From: Saccharimonas sp963550135
GTDB taxonomy: Bacteria; Patescibacteriota; Saccharimonadia; Saccharimonadales; Saccharimonadaceae
Reading direction: 5' to 3'
Assembly (NCBI GenBank): GCA_963550135.1
Contig: CAUVBP010000001.1
Span: forward strand, 1 to 64,000
Length of the DNA stretch: 64,000 bases
A program made the translations under genes and the position numbers. Under the pieces are notes generated by a model that worked only from the letters and a program-made list of their open reading frames with translations, searched no databases and was not told the DNA's origin. Below are positions 1 to 7,014 of this stretch, piece after piece (position 1 is the first letter of the stretch; each line of letters starts with the position of its first letter).

Positions 1-140
1 CAGCACAATGGAGAAATTGTTGAGATATTAGATATTTGATTGTGTTATGAAGAATAAAGCATTGACTGAAAATATAATATCTACTCAAGCACGTAAAATT
101 CCTAATCTTAGTAATATCAATTAAATAAAAAATAGTATAA

Positions 141-177
141 AAACAGTAAATCGAAAAAGGTTTACTGTTTTTTCTTT
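141..177 (+). terminator. Intrinsic terminator, plus strand
   Basis: A ten-base inverted repeat (AAACAGTAAA at 141-150, TTTACTGTTT at 161-170) is followed by a T-rich run. It would end a transcript entering from left of the window; no gene in 1-140 is recognisable. Confidence 0.7.
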
Positions 178-199
178 GCTTAAAAATAGAAAGAGAGGA

Positions 200-233
200 A
201 AAGAAAAAATGAAAAGTCGCTTTTTCAAGCGAC
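200..233 (-). terminator. Terminator of tRNA-Leu
   Basis: GTCGCTT (216-222) and AAGCGAC (227-233) form a tight hairpin with a four-base loop. Read on the minus strand it is followed by a T-rich tract (A-rich on plus at 200-215), just downstream of the tRNA-Leu gene. Confidence 0.75.
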
Positions 234-255
234 AATTTCGAAAAAATTCAGATTT

Positions 256-340
256 TGGTGCGGATGAAAGGACTTGAACCTTCACGCCGTGAGGCATATG
301 CTCCTAAGGCATACGTGTCTACCAATTCCACCACATCCGC
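256..340 (-). tRNA. tRNA-Leu (anticodon TAG)
   Basis: On the minus strand the gene starts GCGGATGTGG and ends with an encoded CCA (256-258). The acceptor arm pairs GCGGATG with CATCCGC, the anticodon loop is CTTAGGA (anticodon TAG), there is a long class II variable arm, and the T loop is GGTTCAAGTCC. A hairpin terminator follows. A 55-nt copy of its 3' part lies at 2024-2078 in inverted orientation with a different variable arm, which suggests this locus is linked to an integration site. Confidence 0.95.
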
Positions 341-416
341 ATATTTGATATTGTGAAATATTTCTGTAGATAAGTATATCAGTAGATAAAATAAATTACC
401 ACATTTTTAACATTTT

Positions 417-1709
417 TTATTTAACAAGATCTTTCTTTGCTAAAGTTAATAACAACTCAATCAATTGCGAACTCATAATAGGAGCTTCCTCTTTGCTTCT
501 AAATAATCTTTTAGGCTTTTTAACTTGATTATCCTCTTCATTATTGAATATTCGGTATGCAACTGTTTTGATAATTTCATTTCTTAGTTTTACATCACCT
601 TCAATACTTAGCAGATAAGGCTTTAGTGCTTTAAGTTGATGAGCTGTTCGTTGATTAGCTCGTTGTGCTTTGCGATGTTCACTTGATTGAGTGGCTGTAT
701 ATCCTGCTATACCCCCAGCAAATAGCATAACAAATGCTCGAGCTACTAAGAATTGCCATGAAGCATCCTTAGTATGAATAATTTCATAAACTACCCAACA
801 AGAAAATACTAACATGATAAGTAATAAAATCGTTGTTATTACACTCCATACATAAGCAGCTATTTTATCTTCCTTAGCACTACTAGAATAATCGTGGATT
901 AGTGTTTTATCTCCGGCCATATTCAATAATTCATCTATTCTAGCAAGACTATCTTCTGCCTTCGCCTCAGTAGCGTTTAGCTTTTTATCTATGTCATCCG
1001 TAATGCGATCGGCTTCATCACTCTTTTTACTAAATGCTTCTTCAATTGTGCGTTTCTGATCTTCGATAAATTTATTAACCATCTCATTGCGTACATTTTC
1101 AGATTTTGTAAATGATAGTTGCTGCTCGGTAGATATGCTATTTGACGAGTCTTTTATATCTTTTAAATCTTTGTTAAGTTCATCTATTTTTACACCAAGT
1201 GTTTCAAACTCGTTTTTAGCTTCAGTAACTTTTTCGTCAATGGTCTTTTCTGCGGTAGTTCCTTTAGCGGATATACTGTCAATCTCTTTTGCTGCTGTAC
1301 GCTTATATTGACCGACTGACCTATTCAATCCCGCAATAGCTTTGCGAGTTTCTTTTATATCCATAGCGGGTGTTAACGAAGTAATGTATGACAATATATT
1401 ATCGATATATCCATTCATGTAAGAAATACCTAGGTACATATCATCGCGAGTGTTTTGCCAGTTATCAAAACACGAACTTACACTTGAGAGATAACTGCCA
1501 ATATTATCAATACTTGATACTGATAATAGACGATTATCTGTATAATCAAGTCTATCCACTAAAAGCTCAATGATCAATTTTGCCCGATTGACATCATCGA
1601 TTGCTTCAAGAGACATACTGTCAGAGTCTATCTCATTTAACCTGGCTAATAATTTCTTGGCTGCAATATATGTGGCACTATTCTGTATACGATCTTCCCA
1701 TTTACTCAT
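417..1709 (-). CDS. Coiled-coil membrane protein of unknown function
   Basis: I do not recognise a named family for this 430-residue protein. The middle (about residues 130-265) is rich in E, K, D and I with heptad spacing and should be coiled coil. Two hydrophobic segments follow at about 285-310 and 320-340 (one contains VWSVITTILLLIMLVF), then a basic cytoplasmic tail. The start is an ATG with AAAGGA 9 nt upstream. A TGA-TATAAT extended -10 lies at 1770-1775 (minus). Base composition is clearly AT-richer than the rest of the window, and the gene sits between tRNA-Leu and a tRNA-Leu remnant, so it is probably cargo of a mobile or accessory island. Confidence 0.75.
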   Translation of the reverse strand: MSKWEDRIQNSATYIAAKKLLARLNEIDSDSMSLEAIDDVNRAKLIIELLVDRLDYTDNRLLSVSSIDNIGSYLSSVSSCFDNWQNTRDDMYLGISYMNGYIDNILSYITSLTPAMDIKETRKAIAGLNRSVGQYKRTAAKEIDSISAKGTTAEKTIDEKVTEAKNEFETLGVKIDELNKDLKDIKDSSNSISTEQQLSFTKSENVRNEMVNKFIEDQKRTIEEAFSKKSDEADRITDDIDKKLNATEAKAEDSLARIDELLNMAGDKTLIHDYSSSAKEDKIAAYVWSVITTILLLIMLVFSCWVVYEIIHTKDASWQFLVARAFVMLFAGGIAGYTATQSSEHRKAQRANQRTAHQLKALKPYLLSIEGDVKLRNEIIKTVAYRIFNNEEDNQVKKPKRLFRSKEEAPIMSSQLIELLLTLAKKDLVK

Positions 1710-1769
1710 GAGGCGTTATTCCTTTTTTGCTTAATTAGTTTGCCACCCCTTATTTGAACTTCAACTATA

Positions 1770-1798
1770 ATTATATCACTTTTGTTCTTGAGAACGGC
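1770..1798 (-). promoter_or_regulatory. Promoter with palindrome over the spacer and -35
   Basis: Minus strand: TATAAT at 1770-1775 preceded by TGA. A 12-nt palindrome, GTTCT-TG-AGAAC (1784-1795), overlaps the spacer and the -35 position, a place where a repressor could bind. No regulator gene is visible nearby. The rest of 1796-2023 has no gene that I can support. Confidence 0.4.
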
Positions 1799-2023
1799 TA
1801 CCCCCTAAGAGTAGAGAATCTTACTTATCCAATTTGATTAATTAGACTCCGCCCTAGACTCCAGAATTGACTCCTTGCGCCCCGTACAATAACAAACAAA
1901 AACAACGAGTTAGAACTCTTATATCATTTTTGCCTTTATTGCCCATTATTTGCCTGCTGTAGGCCTCTTGTCGGCGGTGTGCGTAGTTCCCTCCGCTAAG
2001 TGAAAAGAAAGCTTAATTATCTA

Positions 2024-2078
2024 GCCTTAGGAGCATGTGCTTTCGAGCGTGAAGGTTCAAGTCCTTTCATCCGCACCA
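2024..2078 (+). pseudogene. tRNA-Leu(TAG) 3' remnant, probable attachment-site half
   Basis: 55 nt from the anticodon arm (GCCTTAGGAGCAT) to the encoded CCA match the tRNA-Leu at 256-340 in 49 positions; five of the six differences lie in the variable arm. No 5' half (D arm, acceptor strand) precedes it. The break just 5' of the anticodon loop is where tyrosine integrases commonly cross over. Orientation is opposite to the intact gene, so its partner tRNA should lie left of the window. Confidence 0.75.
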
Positions 2079-2114
2079 ATGAGGTTCGATGTAAACTCTG
2101 AGGAAAACATGCAT

Positions 2115-2145
2115 AAAAAATAACCCGCACATCGCGGGCTATTTT
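2115..2145 (-). terminator. Terminator of rsmD
   Basis: CCCGC (2124-2128) pairs with GCGGG (2134-2138). On the minus strand the stem is followed by a run of T, 13-40 nt after the rsmD stop codon. Confidence 0.7.
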
Positions 2146-2158
2146 AATTCCCCAAAAA

Positions 2159-2722
2159 TCACGAATCACACGATTCTCGGCGGAAAGAGGTGAGGTAAGC
2201 ATTTCCATAACTACGATTGTCCACCACAACAATTTCGTTTCCCAGATTTGGTTCCTCACCTCTTCCTGGATGTGATAATACCATAAGCCCGCCTGGTTTG
2301 AGAAGTCCAAAAAGCTTGCTAACTGTGGAAAACTGCGGATTTTTGTATGGCGGATCGGCGAAGATTATGTCATACTTGCCTGCGCCGCCAGACTCAATCC
2401 ACGAATTGACAGGGGCGCTAATAATTTTTGCTTCATTTTGAACACCTAGCGAGGACACATTATTGCTTAAGATTTTTTGAGCAATTTTATCGCGTTCGAT
2501 GAACGTTACGCGGGCAGCACCGCGGCTGAGAGCTTCGAGGCCAACCGCGCCAGTACCAGCAAAAGCGTCTAAAATCTGCGCGCCGTTAATCTCGTTGCCG
2601 ATGCTATTGAACATGGCATTGCGAATCCGCTCGCCCATCGGCTTGGTGCGAGTATTGTTCTCTCTAGGCGCATCCAGCAGCCGCCCGCCGAAACGCCCGG
2701 CGATTACTCGGATCGAGCTCAC
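2159..2722 (-). CDS. rsmD: 16S rRNA (guanine-N2)-methyltransferase RsmD
   Basis: RsmD methylates G966 of 16S rRNA (E. coli numbering) in the 30S subunit using SAM. The 187-residue length is normal. The N-terminus MSSIRVIAGRFGGRLLDAP is typical of the family, the SAM-binding loop is LDAFAGTGAVGLEALSRGA (about residues 51-69), and the catalytic motif is FADPPY (about 120-125). The gene overlaps the upstream ORF by four bases (ATGA-type junction at 2719-2722), so it is probably translationally coupled to it. A terminator follows. Confidence 0.95.
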   Translation of the reverse strand: MSSIRVIAGRFGGRLLDAPRENNTRTKPMGERIRNAMFNSIGNEINGAQILDAFAGTGAVGLEALSRGAARVTFIERDKIAQKILSNNVSSLGVQNEAKIISAPVNSWIESGGAGKYDIIFADPPYKNPQFSTVSKLFGLLKPGGLMVLSHPGRGEEPNLGNEIVVVDNRSYGNAYLTSFRRESCDS

Positions 2723-3525
2723 TGGTGCGCCTCGCGGTAGGCGCGGTACCAGAAATAGGTGATGACATTAGCGATCAGCGGAATCAGCGTTTGCCGCGTC
2801 TGCTGCGCTAGATGAGTCGTCCAGCCGCGCTTCCAAAATTCCTCGTACATGCCTAGCGCGTAAACTTGCTGCACCGCATCGAGAAAGACCGTCTGCAAAT
2901 CCTTATCATCTGCTAGTTTGAGCCAGATTGAATTTGGTGCCGAATCGGGAAATTTGGTCGTCTTGATGCTGGTAGCTACGCCTAGCTCAAATAGCACGTG
3001 TGTCGCGAATACGCCCTTAGCACCCCAATACTCCCAGTTTTTGCTAAGAGTCTCGCGCATGGTCGAGCCTCTGATGATGCCTTTTTCGGCGATCGACGCC
3101 CGCTCGTTCTGAGGCCGTCCCCACAGCTCCTCGATCTTTTCGCCTAGCGGATAATGATGCGCCGGCGTTAGCCCGTCGGTGATAGCATGCGCCATCCAGG
3201 CCGCCTCAAAGGCTGCCCGCACATTATTACGCTTCTTAAGCGCCTGCACCAAATTGGTATAATGATCCATAATCATCTCGACTAGCGCCGTATCGCTGGG
3301 GTCGCTGGGGTCGATGAAATGCCACGGCTCATCGACGCCCGGGCTTTTGCGCTTGATACCGTCGGGGCCGTTGTTGCCTTCGAAATGCAAAATATCCTTG
3401 GCAGAAGGAAAACCGCGGCCAACCCTTGATATTTTGCGCAAATCGCGGCGAGCAATCCGGTCGATTTTCTGATGCACGCCGATAAAGTTGCCCGAATGCG
3501 AACGAAAAGTAGTACCGCTGTACAT
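2719..3525 (-). CDS. Zinc phospholipase C / S1-P1-like helical protein
   Basis: 268 residues from the chosen ATG at 3525; a longer frame runs to 3603 but would put an ideal -10 box inside the gene. The sequence has several His and Asp in phospholipase-C-like spacing (EPWHFIDPSD, then HYTNL, HAITDGLTPAHHYPLGE), which suggests a metal-binding all-helical phosphoesterase fold. That is resemblance by motif only; the substrate is unknown. No signal peptide is visible with this start. The C-terminus has a hydrophobic stretch (LIPLIANVITYFWY). It overlaps rsmD by four bases. Confidence 0.6.
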   Translation of the reverse strand: MYSGTTFRSHSGNFIGVHQKIDRIARRDLRKISRVGRGFPSAKDILHFEGNNGPDGIKRKSPGVDEPWHFIDPSDPSDTALVEMIMDHYTNLVQALKKRNNVRAAFEAAWMAHAITDGLTPAHHYPLGEKIEELWGRPQNERASIAEKGIIRGSTMRETLSKNWEYWGAKGVFATHVLFELGVATSIKTTKFPDSAPNSIWLKLADDKDLQTVFLDAVQQVYALGMYEEFWKRGWTTHLAQQTRQTLIPLIANVITYFWYRAYREAHQ

Positions 3526-3532
3526 GCATTGT

Positions 3533-3540
3533 ATTATAGC
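3533..3540 (-). promoter_or_regulatory. Extended -10, leaderless start
   Basis: Minus strand TGC-TATAAT with TATAAT at 3533-3538. Seven bases separate it from the ATG at 3525, so transcription should begin at or next to the start codon. No Shine-Dalgarno site is present. Confidence 0.7.
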
Positions 3541-3586
3541 ACGCCGTTTGGCAGCAGCTCGGCAAAAGGCAAAATACAGATAGAAC

Positions 3587-3614
3587 TTGCCAAACATAAG
3601 CATTGTGCTATATA
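3587..3614 (+). promoter_or_regulatory. Promoter of small membrane ORF
   Basis: TTGCCA (3587-3592), 16-nt spacer, TATATA (3609-3614) preceded by TGC. A leader of about 55 nt follows, ending in GGAGG before the ATG at 3677. Confidence 0.5.
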
Positions 3615-3676
3615 CTTGGTTTTAAGTTACGGAGAGCCTACAGATACAAAACATCAGCATTCCTCGGAGGTTAAGT

Positions 3677-3880
3677 ATGCGAAACAGCAAAACCAGCAAA
3701 CAAACTATAGTCATATCGATTATCGCCGTATTGACAATTATTAATACGATTCTGATAGCTGTAATATTTTTTATTCAGAGCAACAAGTTTTGGTCTACTG
3801 ACTACATAACCGAAAACCACACGAGGCGTATAATCAATCTAGAAAAAACAATTAAAAAACTCGAAAATAATTCTAATTAA
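3677..3880 (+). CDS. Small single-pass membrane protein
   Basis: 67 residues, unknown family. A basic N-terminus (MRNSKTSKQ) is followed by one long hydrophobic helix (about residues 10-34) and a charged tail with a short coiled-coil-like end (INLEKTIKKLE). GGAGG lies 5 nt upstream of the ATG, and a promoter with a 55-nt leader precedes it. It converges on recG with an 8-bp tail-to-tail overlap. AT-richer than its neighbours. Confidence 0.6.
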   Translation: MRNSKTSKQTIVISIIAVLTIINTILIAVIFFIQSNKFWSTDYITENHTRRIINLEKTIKKLENNSN

Positions 3881-6077
3881 GCGTTGTCACCCGCTGGTTG
3901 TGGCGGACGCGTGCTTCTAGTGCTGGGTAATTTGATAGCGGTTCGCCTGATTCAATGAAGCGCTTAGCGGCCTTTTGAGCGCGGGCGATCAGCTGCGTGT
4001 CGGCTAACGTAGCAATCTGCAAGTTTAGTGCGCCGTGCTGCATGCGTCCGTAAATCTCGCCCGGGCCGCGCAAGCTCATATCGACCTCTGCTAAATGGAA
4101 GCCATTGTTGGATTTTTCTATTTCCCGCAAACGCTGCGACGGTTTGTTATTCGTACTCATCATCAAGTAGCAGAAGCTTTGGTGCTGGCCGCGTCCGACC
4201 CGCCCGCGCAATTGATGCAACTGCGCCAGACCGAACTGGTCAGCGTCTTCGATCATCATAATCGTAGCGTTTGGCACGTCGACACCAACCTCGATGACGG
4301 TAGTACTAACCAAGATATCATATCGTTGATCTTTGAAAGCTTGCATGATTTGATCTTTTTCGCTAGCAGCCATCTTGCCGTGCAGCATAGCGATGCGGCG
4401 ATGGCCAAAAATACTATTTTTGAGCCGCTTATATTCAGCTTCAACACTTTTGCGATCGCTAGAATCGCTATCGGCAATTAAGCTGCAGACTACGTAAACT
4501 TGGCGGCCCTGGGCAATTTGCTGGTCCATAGCAGCATAAGCGGCCTCGCGCGAAGGCGGCGAAATAATTTTGGTAAGAATTGGCCGGCGGCCGCGCGGCA
4601 ACTCGTCGAGGACGCTGACATCTAGTTCGCCGTAAACAGTTAGCGCCAAACTGCGCGGAATCGGCGTGGCAGTCATCGCTAAGAGGTGCGGCATGGCGGC
4701 AGCTACCGATGGTTTTTTCGGATCTGATGGGGCGCTCGACACGCTTCCTTCACCTCCGTGTCTTGCTCGCGAGCCTGGGGCTACGTGCCCGGTCTCTCGA
4801 GACGAGCCAGCGGCGATCGTCATAGGTTCAGAAAGCATATCGAGCGTGCCCGACTTCACCTCCTCGTTCTTAACCTTCATCAACAATTTCTGCCGCTGCT
4901 CGACACCGAAGCGGTGCTGCTCATCGATAATCACGAAGCCCAAGCTGTGAAATTCTACTTTATCCTGGATGAGCGCATGCGTACCGACGACCACGTCAAT
5001 CGCACCGTTTGCGATTTGCTGATAAAGCATAGCGCGGACTTTACCCTTGACGCTGCCGATCAGCAACCCGACCGTCACGCCGAAAGGCTCGAGAAGCTTC
5101 GCTAGCGTCTCGGCGTGCTGCCGCGCCAAAATCTCGGTCGGCGCCATGAATGCCGTCTGATAACCAGCGCTCGCCGCCTGTCGCGCTGCCAATCCGGCTA
5201 CCACTGTCTTGCCACTGCCGACATCGCCCTGCAGCAAGCGGTTCATCGGCCTAGCATGCTCGAAATCTTGCAAGATGTCCCAGGCGGCGCGGCGCTGAGC
5301 GTTGGTTAGCGCGAACGGTAATTTCTTGACAAAATCCTGTACGACAGACTTTTCAAACGGAATCGCGAAGCCAGCTAGCTTCTGGTTGTCAATTTTGTTG
5401 AGCTGGCTAGCCAAAACCAGCTCGAATAGCTCTTCGAAGGCTAAGCGCTGGCGAGCCTGTTCAACTTCTCTTTCGTTGCGCGGAAAATGCATCGCCGAAA
5501 TCGCTGCGGCACGATCGAGTAGCCGCTCGCTTTGCACGACGCTCGGCGGCAAAGTTTCGGGCAAAACGCTCATTAGCGGGCGCAATTGCTCGATGACTTT
5601 GCGTACTGTTTGCGATTTTAGCCCGCGCACCGCATGGTAAACCGGCAGCAGCCGATCGGCTTGTACTGGCAGCTCCTTGGCGAGCTCGGCCGTCGGATTG
5701 GTTAGCTGGTAGCGGCCGTAGTTATACTCGAACTCGCCGCTAAAATAAAACCACTCATCGCTGCTGCCTAGCTGCTGCACCCGGTACGGCTGATTGAACC
5801 AAATAGCGTTGAGCTTGCTAGTGTCGTGGGCCCGCACCGCCCGAGTCAGGCGCAGGCCGCGGCGGACTGGCCGAGTGCTGATTTGCTGGCAGCGGGCGCG
5901 AATCGTTACTTTGCCTGGCTGCAGCTCGGCAATTGGCGTCACGTGCGTGAAATCTTCGTGCTTGCGCGGCAAAAACAGCAAAATATCGCCAACCGTTTCG
6001 AGTCCCGCCTGGCGCAGCTCGGCTGCGGTTTTGGGGCCGACACCTTTGATTTGATCGAGGTTAGTTGCGAGATTCAT
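3873..6077 (-). CDS. recG: ATP-dependent DNA helicase RecG
   Basis: RecG reverses stalled replication forks and branch-migrates Holliday junctions. The order is an N-terminal HhH/wedge region (IKGVGPKTAAELRQAG; OB-like part to about residue 150), Walker A GDVGSGKT (about 284-291), DEQH (about 386-389), motif III MTATPIPRSLALT (about 466-478) and the RecG C-terminal QLRGRVGRG. An insertion of about 58 residues rich in S, G, P, A and E lies between FGVEQRQKLL and PHLLAMTATP, where homologues have only a short loop. The ATG at 6077 has no Shine-Dalgarno but has TACAAT 6 nt upstream, indicating a leaderless mRNA. Confidence 0.95.
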   Translation of the reverse strand: MNLATNLDQIKGVGPKTAAELRQAGLETVGDILLFLPRKHEDFTHVTPIAELQPGKVTIRARCQQISTRPVRRGLRLTRAVRAHDTSKLNAIWFNQPYRVQQLGSSDEWFYFSGEFEYNYGRYQLTNPTAELAKELPVQADRLLPVYHAVRGLKSQTVRKVIEQLRPLMSVLPETLPPSVVQSERLLDRAAAISAMHFPRNEREVEQARQRLAFEELFELVLASQLNKIDNQKLAGFAIPFEKSVVQDFVKKLPFALTNAQRRAAWDILQDFEHARPMNRLLQGDVGSGKTVVAGLAARQAASAGYQTAFMAPTEILARQHAETLAKLLEPFGVTVGLLIGSVKGKVRAMLYQQIANGAIDVVVGTHALIQDKVEFHSLGFVIIDEQHRFGVEQRQKLLMKVKNEEVKSGTLDMLSEPMTIAAGSSRETGHVAPGSRARHGGEGSVSSAPSDPKKPSVAAAMPHLLAMTATPIPRSLALTVYGELDVSVLDELPRGRRPILTKIISPPSREAAYAAMDQQIAQGRQVYVVCSLIADSDSSDRKSVEAEYKRLKNSIFGHRRIAMLHGKMAASEKDQIMQAFKDQRYDILVSTTVIEVGVDVPNATIMMIEDADQFGLAQLHQLRGRVGRGQHQSFCYLMMSTNNKPSQRLREIEKSNNGFHLAEVDMSLRGPGEIYGRMQHGALNLQIATLADTQLIARAQKAAKRFIESGEPLSNYPALEARVRHNQRVTTLN

Positions 6078-6083
6078 AAGTTT

Positions 6084-6089
6084 ATTGTA
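6084..6089 (-). promoter_or_regulatory. -10 box of recG, leaderless
   Basis: Minus strand TACAAT at 6084-6089, then six bases, then the recG ATG (6077). Confidence 0.65.
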
Positions 6090-6117
6090 CTAGTTTTCAG
6101 GAAAATTGCGAAAAGTA

Positions 6118-6146
6118 TTGACAATTTTACCACTCTATGCTATATT
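6118..6146 (+). promoter_or_regulatory. Cassette A promoter
   Basis: TTGACA (6118-6123), 17-nt spacer, TGC-TATATT (TATATT 6141-6146). A near-ideal housekeeping promoter, almost identical over about 55 bp to that of cassette E at 33819-33847. Confidence 0.9.
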
Positions 6147-6152
6147 AATACT

Positions 6153-6234
6153 AGCTTTTCGCTCAAGGTTAAACCAAATAAAAGGGCGGAAGGTTGCCCT
6201 TTTTACCTTGAGCATGATTCGAAGGAGGAATCAT
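6153..6234 (+). promoter_or_regulatory. Cassette A structured leader and SD-loop hairpin
   Basis: Outer stem GCTCAAGGT (6161-6169) with ACCTTGAGC (6205-6213). Inner hairpin AAAAGGGC (6180-6187) with GCCCTTTT (6196-6203) and loop GGAAGGTT. A second hairpin, ATGATTC (6214-6220) with GAATCAT (6228-6234), holds the Shine-Dalgarno bases in its loop and pairs the first two bases of the start codon. The leaders of cassettes C and E have the same inner hairpin but compensated outer stems, so this is probably a functional RNA motif, of unknown ligand or partner. Confidence 0.8.
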
Positions 6235-6481
6235 GAGCGCTACCCTCGCAATTATTTCCGCTTCCATCATCACTGTCGTCGTGTGCGCGGCAGCGTGCGC
6301 GCTGCTGTTGCCCACGGCCTCAACCCACCGGGTCTGGGCGGCCCGGTGGGCTCAGGTCCGGGCCAACCGGGCCGCCCGAGCCTCGGGCCGGGCTCAGGTC
6401 CGGGCTAACCGAGCCTCGGGCCGGGCTCAGGTCCGGTCCGCTCGGGCCGAAGCGGCCTGGAGGGAGGTCTTCAGGGGCTGA
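6233..6481 (+). CDS. Cassette A peptide: membrane anchor plus R/A-rich repeats
   Basis: 82 residues, no recognised family. Residues 4-27 are hydrophobic (ATLAIISASIITVVVCAAAC). The rest is low-complexity and basic with repeats of the type GRAQVRANRAS, reflecting a 33-nt DNA repeat (copies starting at 6378 and 6411). The GC content is very high and the reading frame contains hairpins, for example CCCACCGGG (6324-6332) with CCCGGTGGG (6342-6350). AAGGAGG lies 5 nt before the ATG inside a hairpin loop. Whether the peptide or the RNA is the functional product is unclear. Confidence 0.6.
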   Translation: MSATLAIISASIITVVVCAAACALLLPTASTHRVWAARWAQVRANRAARASGRAQVRANRASGRAQVRSARAEAAWREVFRG

Positions 6482-6493
6482 AACGCCCGCCTG

Positions 6494-6610
6494 AAAATAG
6501 CTCGCCGAATTGGTTCAATACTGGTTGAAACACTTAAGTATTAAGTGTTTCCCGGATTGATATAAAACCCAATTCCGGTTTGAGCCAGTTCGGCGGGCTA
6601 TTTTCTTTGG
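6494..6610 (+). terminator. Cassette A branched 3' structure and terminator
   Basis: The outer arms AAAATAGC...TTGG (6494-6513) and CCAG...TATTTT (6585-6604) pair over 20 positions with two G-U pairs. They enclose a perfect 11-bp hairpin (6527-6537 with 6541-6551) and a weaker one, and the whole is followed by CTTTGG. The ending GGCGGGCTATTTTCTTTGG is shared with cassettes C and E. Confidence 0.85.
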
Positions 6611-6681
6611 TGAGATTTTTTGTTAAGTTATTTATTTTACTTTGAAATTTTATAGATTTTACGGGAAATTGCGAAAAAGTA

Positions 6682-6710
6682 TTGACATTGCTGCTCTAGT
6701 ATGATATTAT
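6682..6710 (+). promoter_or_regulatory. Cassette B promoter
   Basis: TTGACA (6682-6687), 17-nt spacer, TATTAT (6705-6710) preceded by TGA. The upstream flank resembles that of cassette A. Confidence 0.85.
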
Positions 6711-6715
6711 ATATC

Positions 6716-6884
6716 AAGCTTTTGTTGACAAGTAGAGCGAATCCTTGTCCAAAAGAGTTTTTTGATAAGCGAGGCCCACCGTGCGAGATACTTGCCCGAG
6801 ATTTAGTCGCGAGCAGATATCTCGCATGGTGGCACAGATGACCACCCATTGCCGCGGGAATGATTCACTAAGGAGGTGAATCAT
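6716..6884 (+). promoter_or_regulatory. Cassette B long structured leader
   Basis: About 170 nt. A 15-bp helix pairs 6776-6790 with 6818-6832 (one G-U pair). A 9-bp hairpin at the start codon (6860-6868 with 6876-6884) holds TAAGGAG in its 7-nt loop. GATAAGCGAGGC (6764-6775) is perfectly complementary to 7067-7078 beyond the ORF, so leader and 3' end could close the whole transcript into one domain. Confidence 0.7.
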
Positions 6885-7014
6885 GCAGGACATTCTTCGT
6901 ATCGTCGTTCAGGTGCCTCCTCCCCCATACGAGGGGGAGGAGGCACCGCCGCCACCAGCGGCGCCGTCGGTGGCGGTACCCTCGTCCCTTAGAATCAGGG
7001 GCGAGAACGACTGA
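6883..7014 (+). CDS. Cassette B 43-residue Pro-rich peptide
   Basis: The frame runs from the ATG at 6883 (SD AAGGAGG in a hairpin loop, 6 nt upstream) to TGA at 7012. The product is Pro/Glu/Ala rich (for example VQVPPPPYEGEEAPPPP) with no recognised domain. Almost the whole frame folds into three hairpins: 15 bp perfect (6912-6926 with 6933-6947), 8 bp (6949-6956 with 6969-6976) and 9 bp (6981-6989 with 6997-7005). The peptide may be incidental to a structured RNA, but the start region matches those of cassettes A and E exactly in design. Confidence 0.5.
   Translation: MQDILRIVVQVPPPPYEGEEAPPPPAAPSVAVPSSLRIRGEND

Noticed and set aside
1388..1573. Small plus-strand ORF inside the coiled-coil gene
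   Set aside because: Shadow frame of the long minus-strand gene, without a ribosome-binding site.
3526..3603. Longer N-terminus for the PLC-like protein
   Set aside because: The extra 26 codons overlap an ideal TATAAT and have no ribosome-binding site; the ATG at 3525 fits the local leaderless pattern.
6345..6440. Short repeats in cassette A as a possible CRISPR array
   Set aside because: The 33-nt repeats are contiguous, in frame and coding (an 11-residue peptide repeat); there are no unique spacers and no cas genes.
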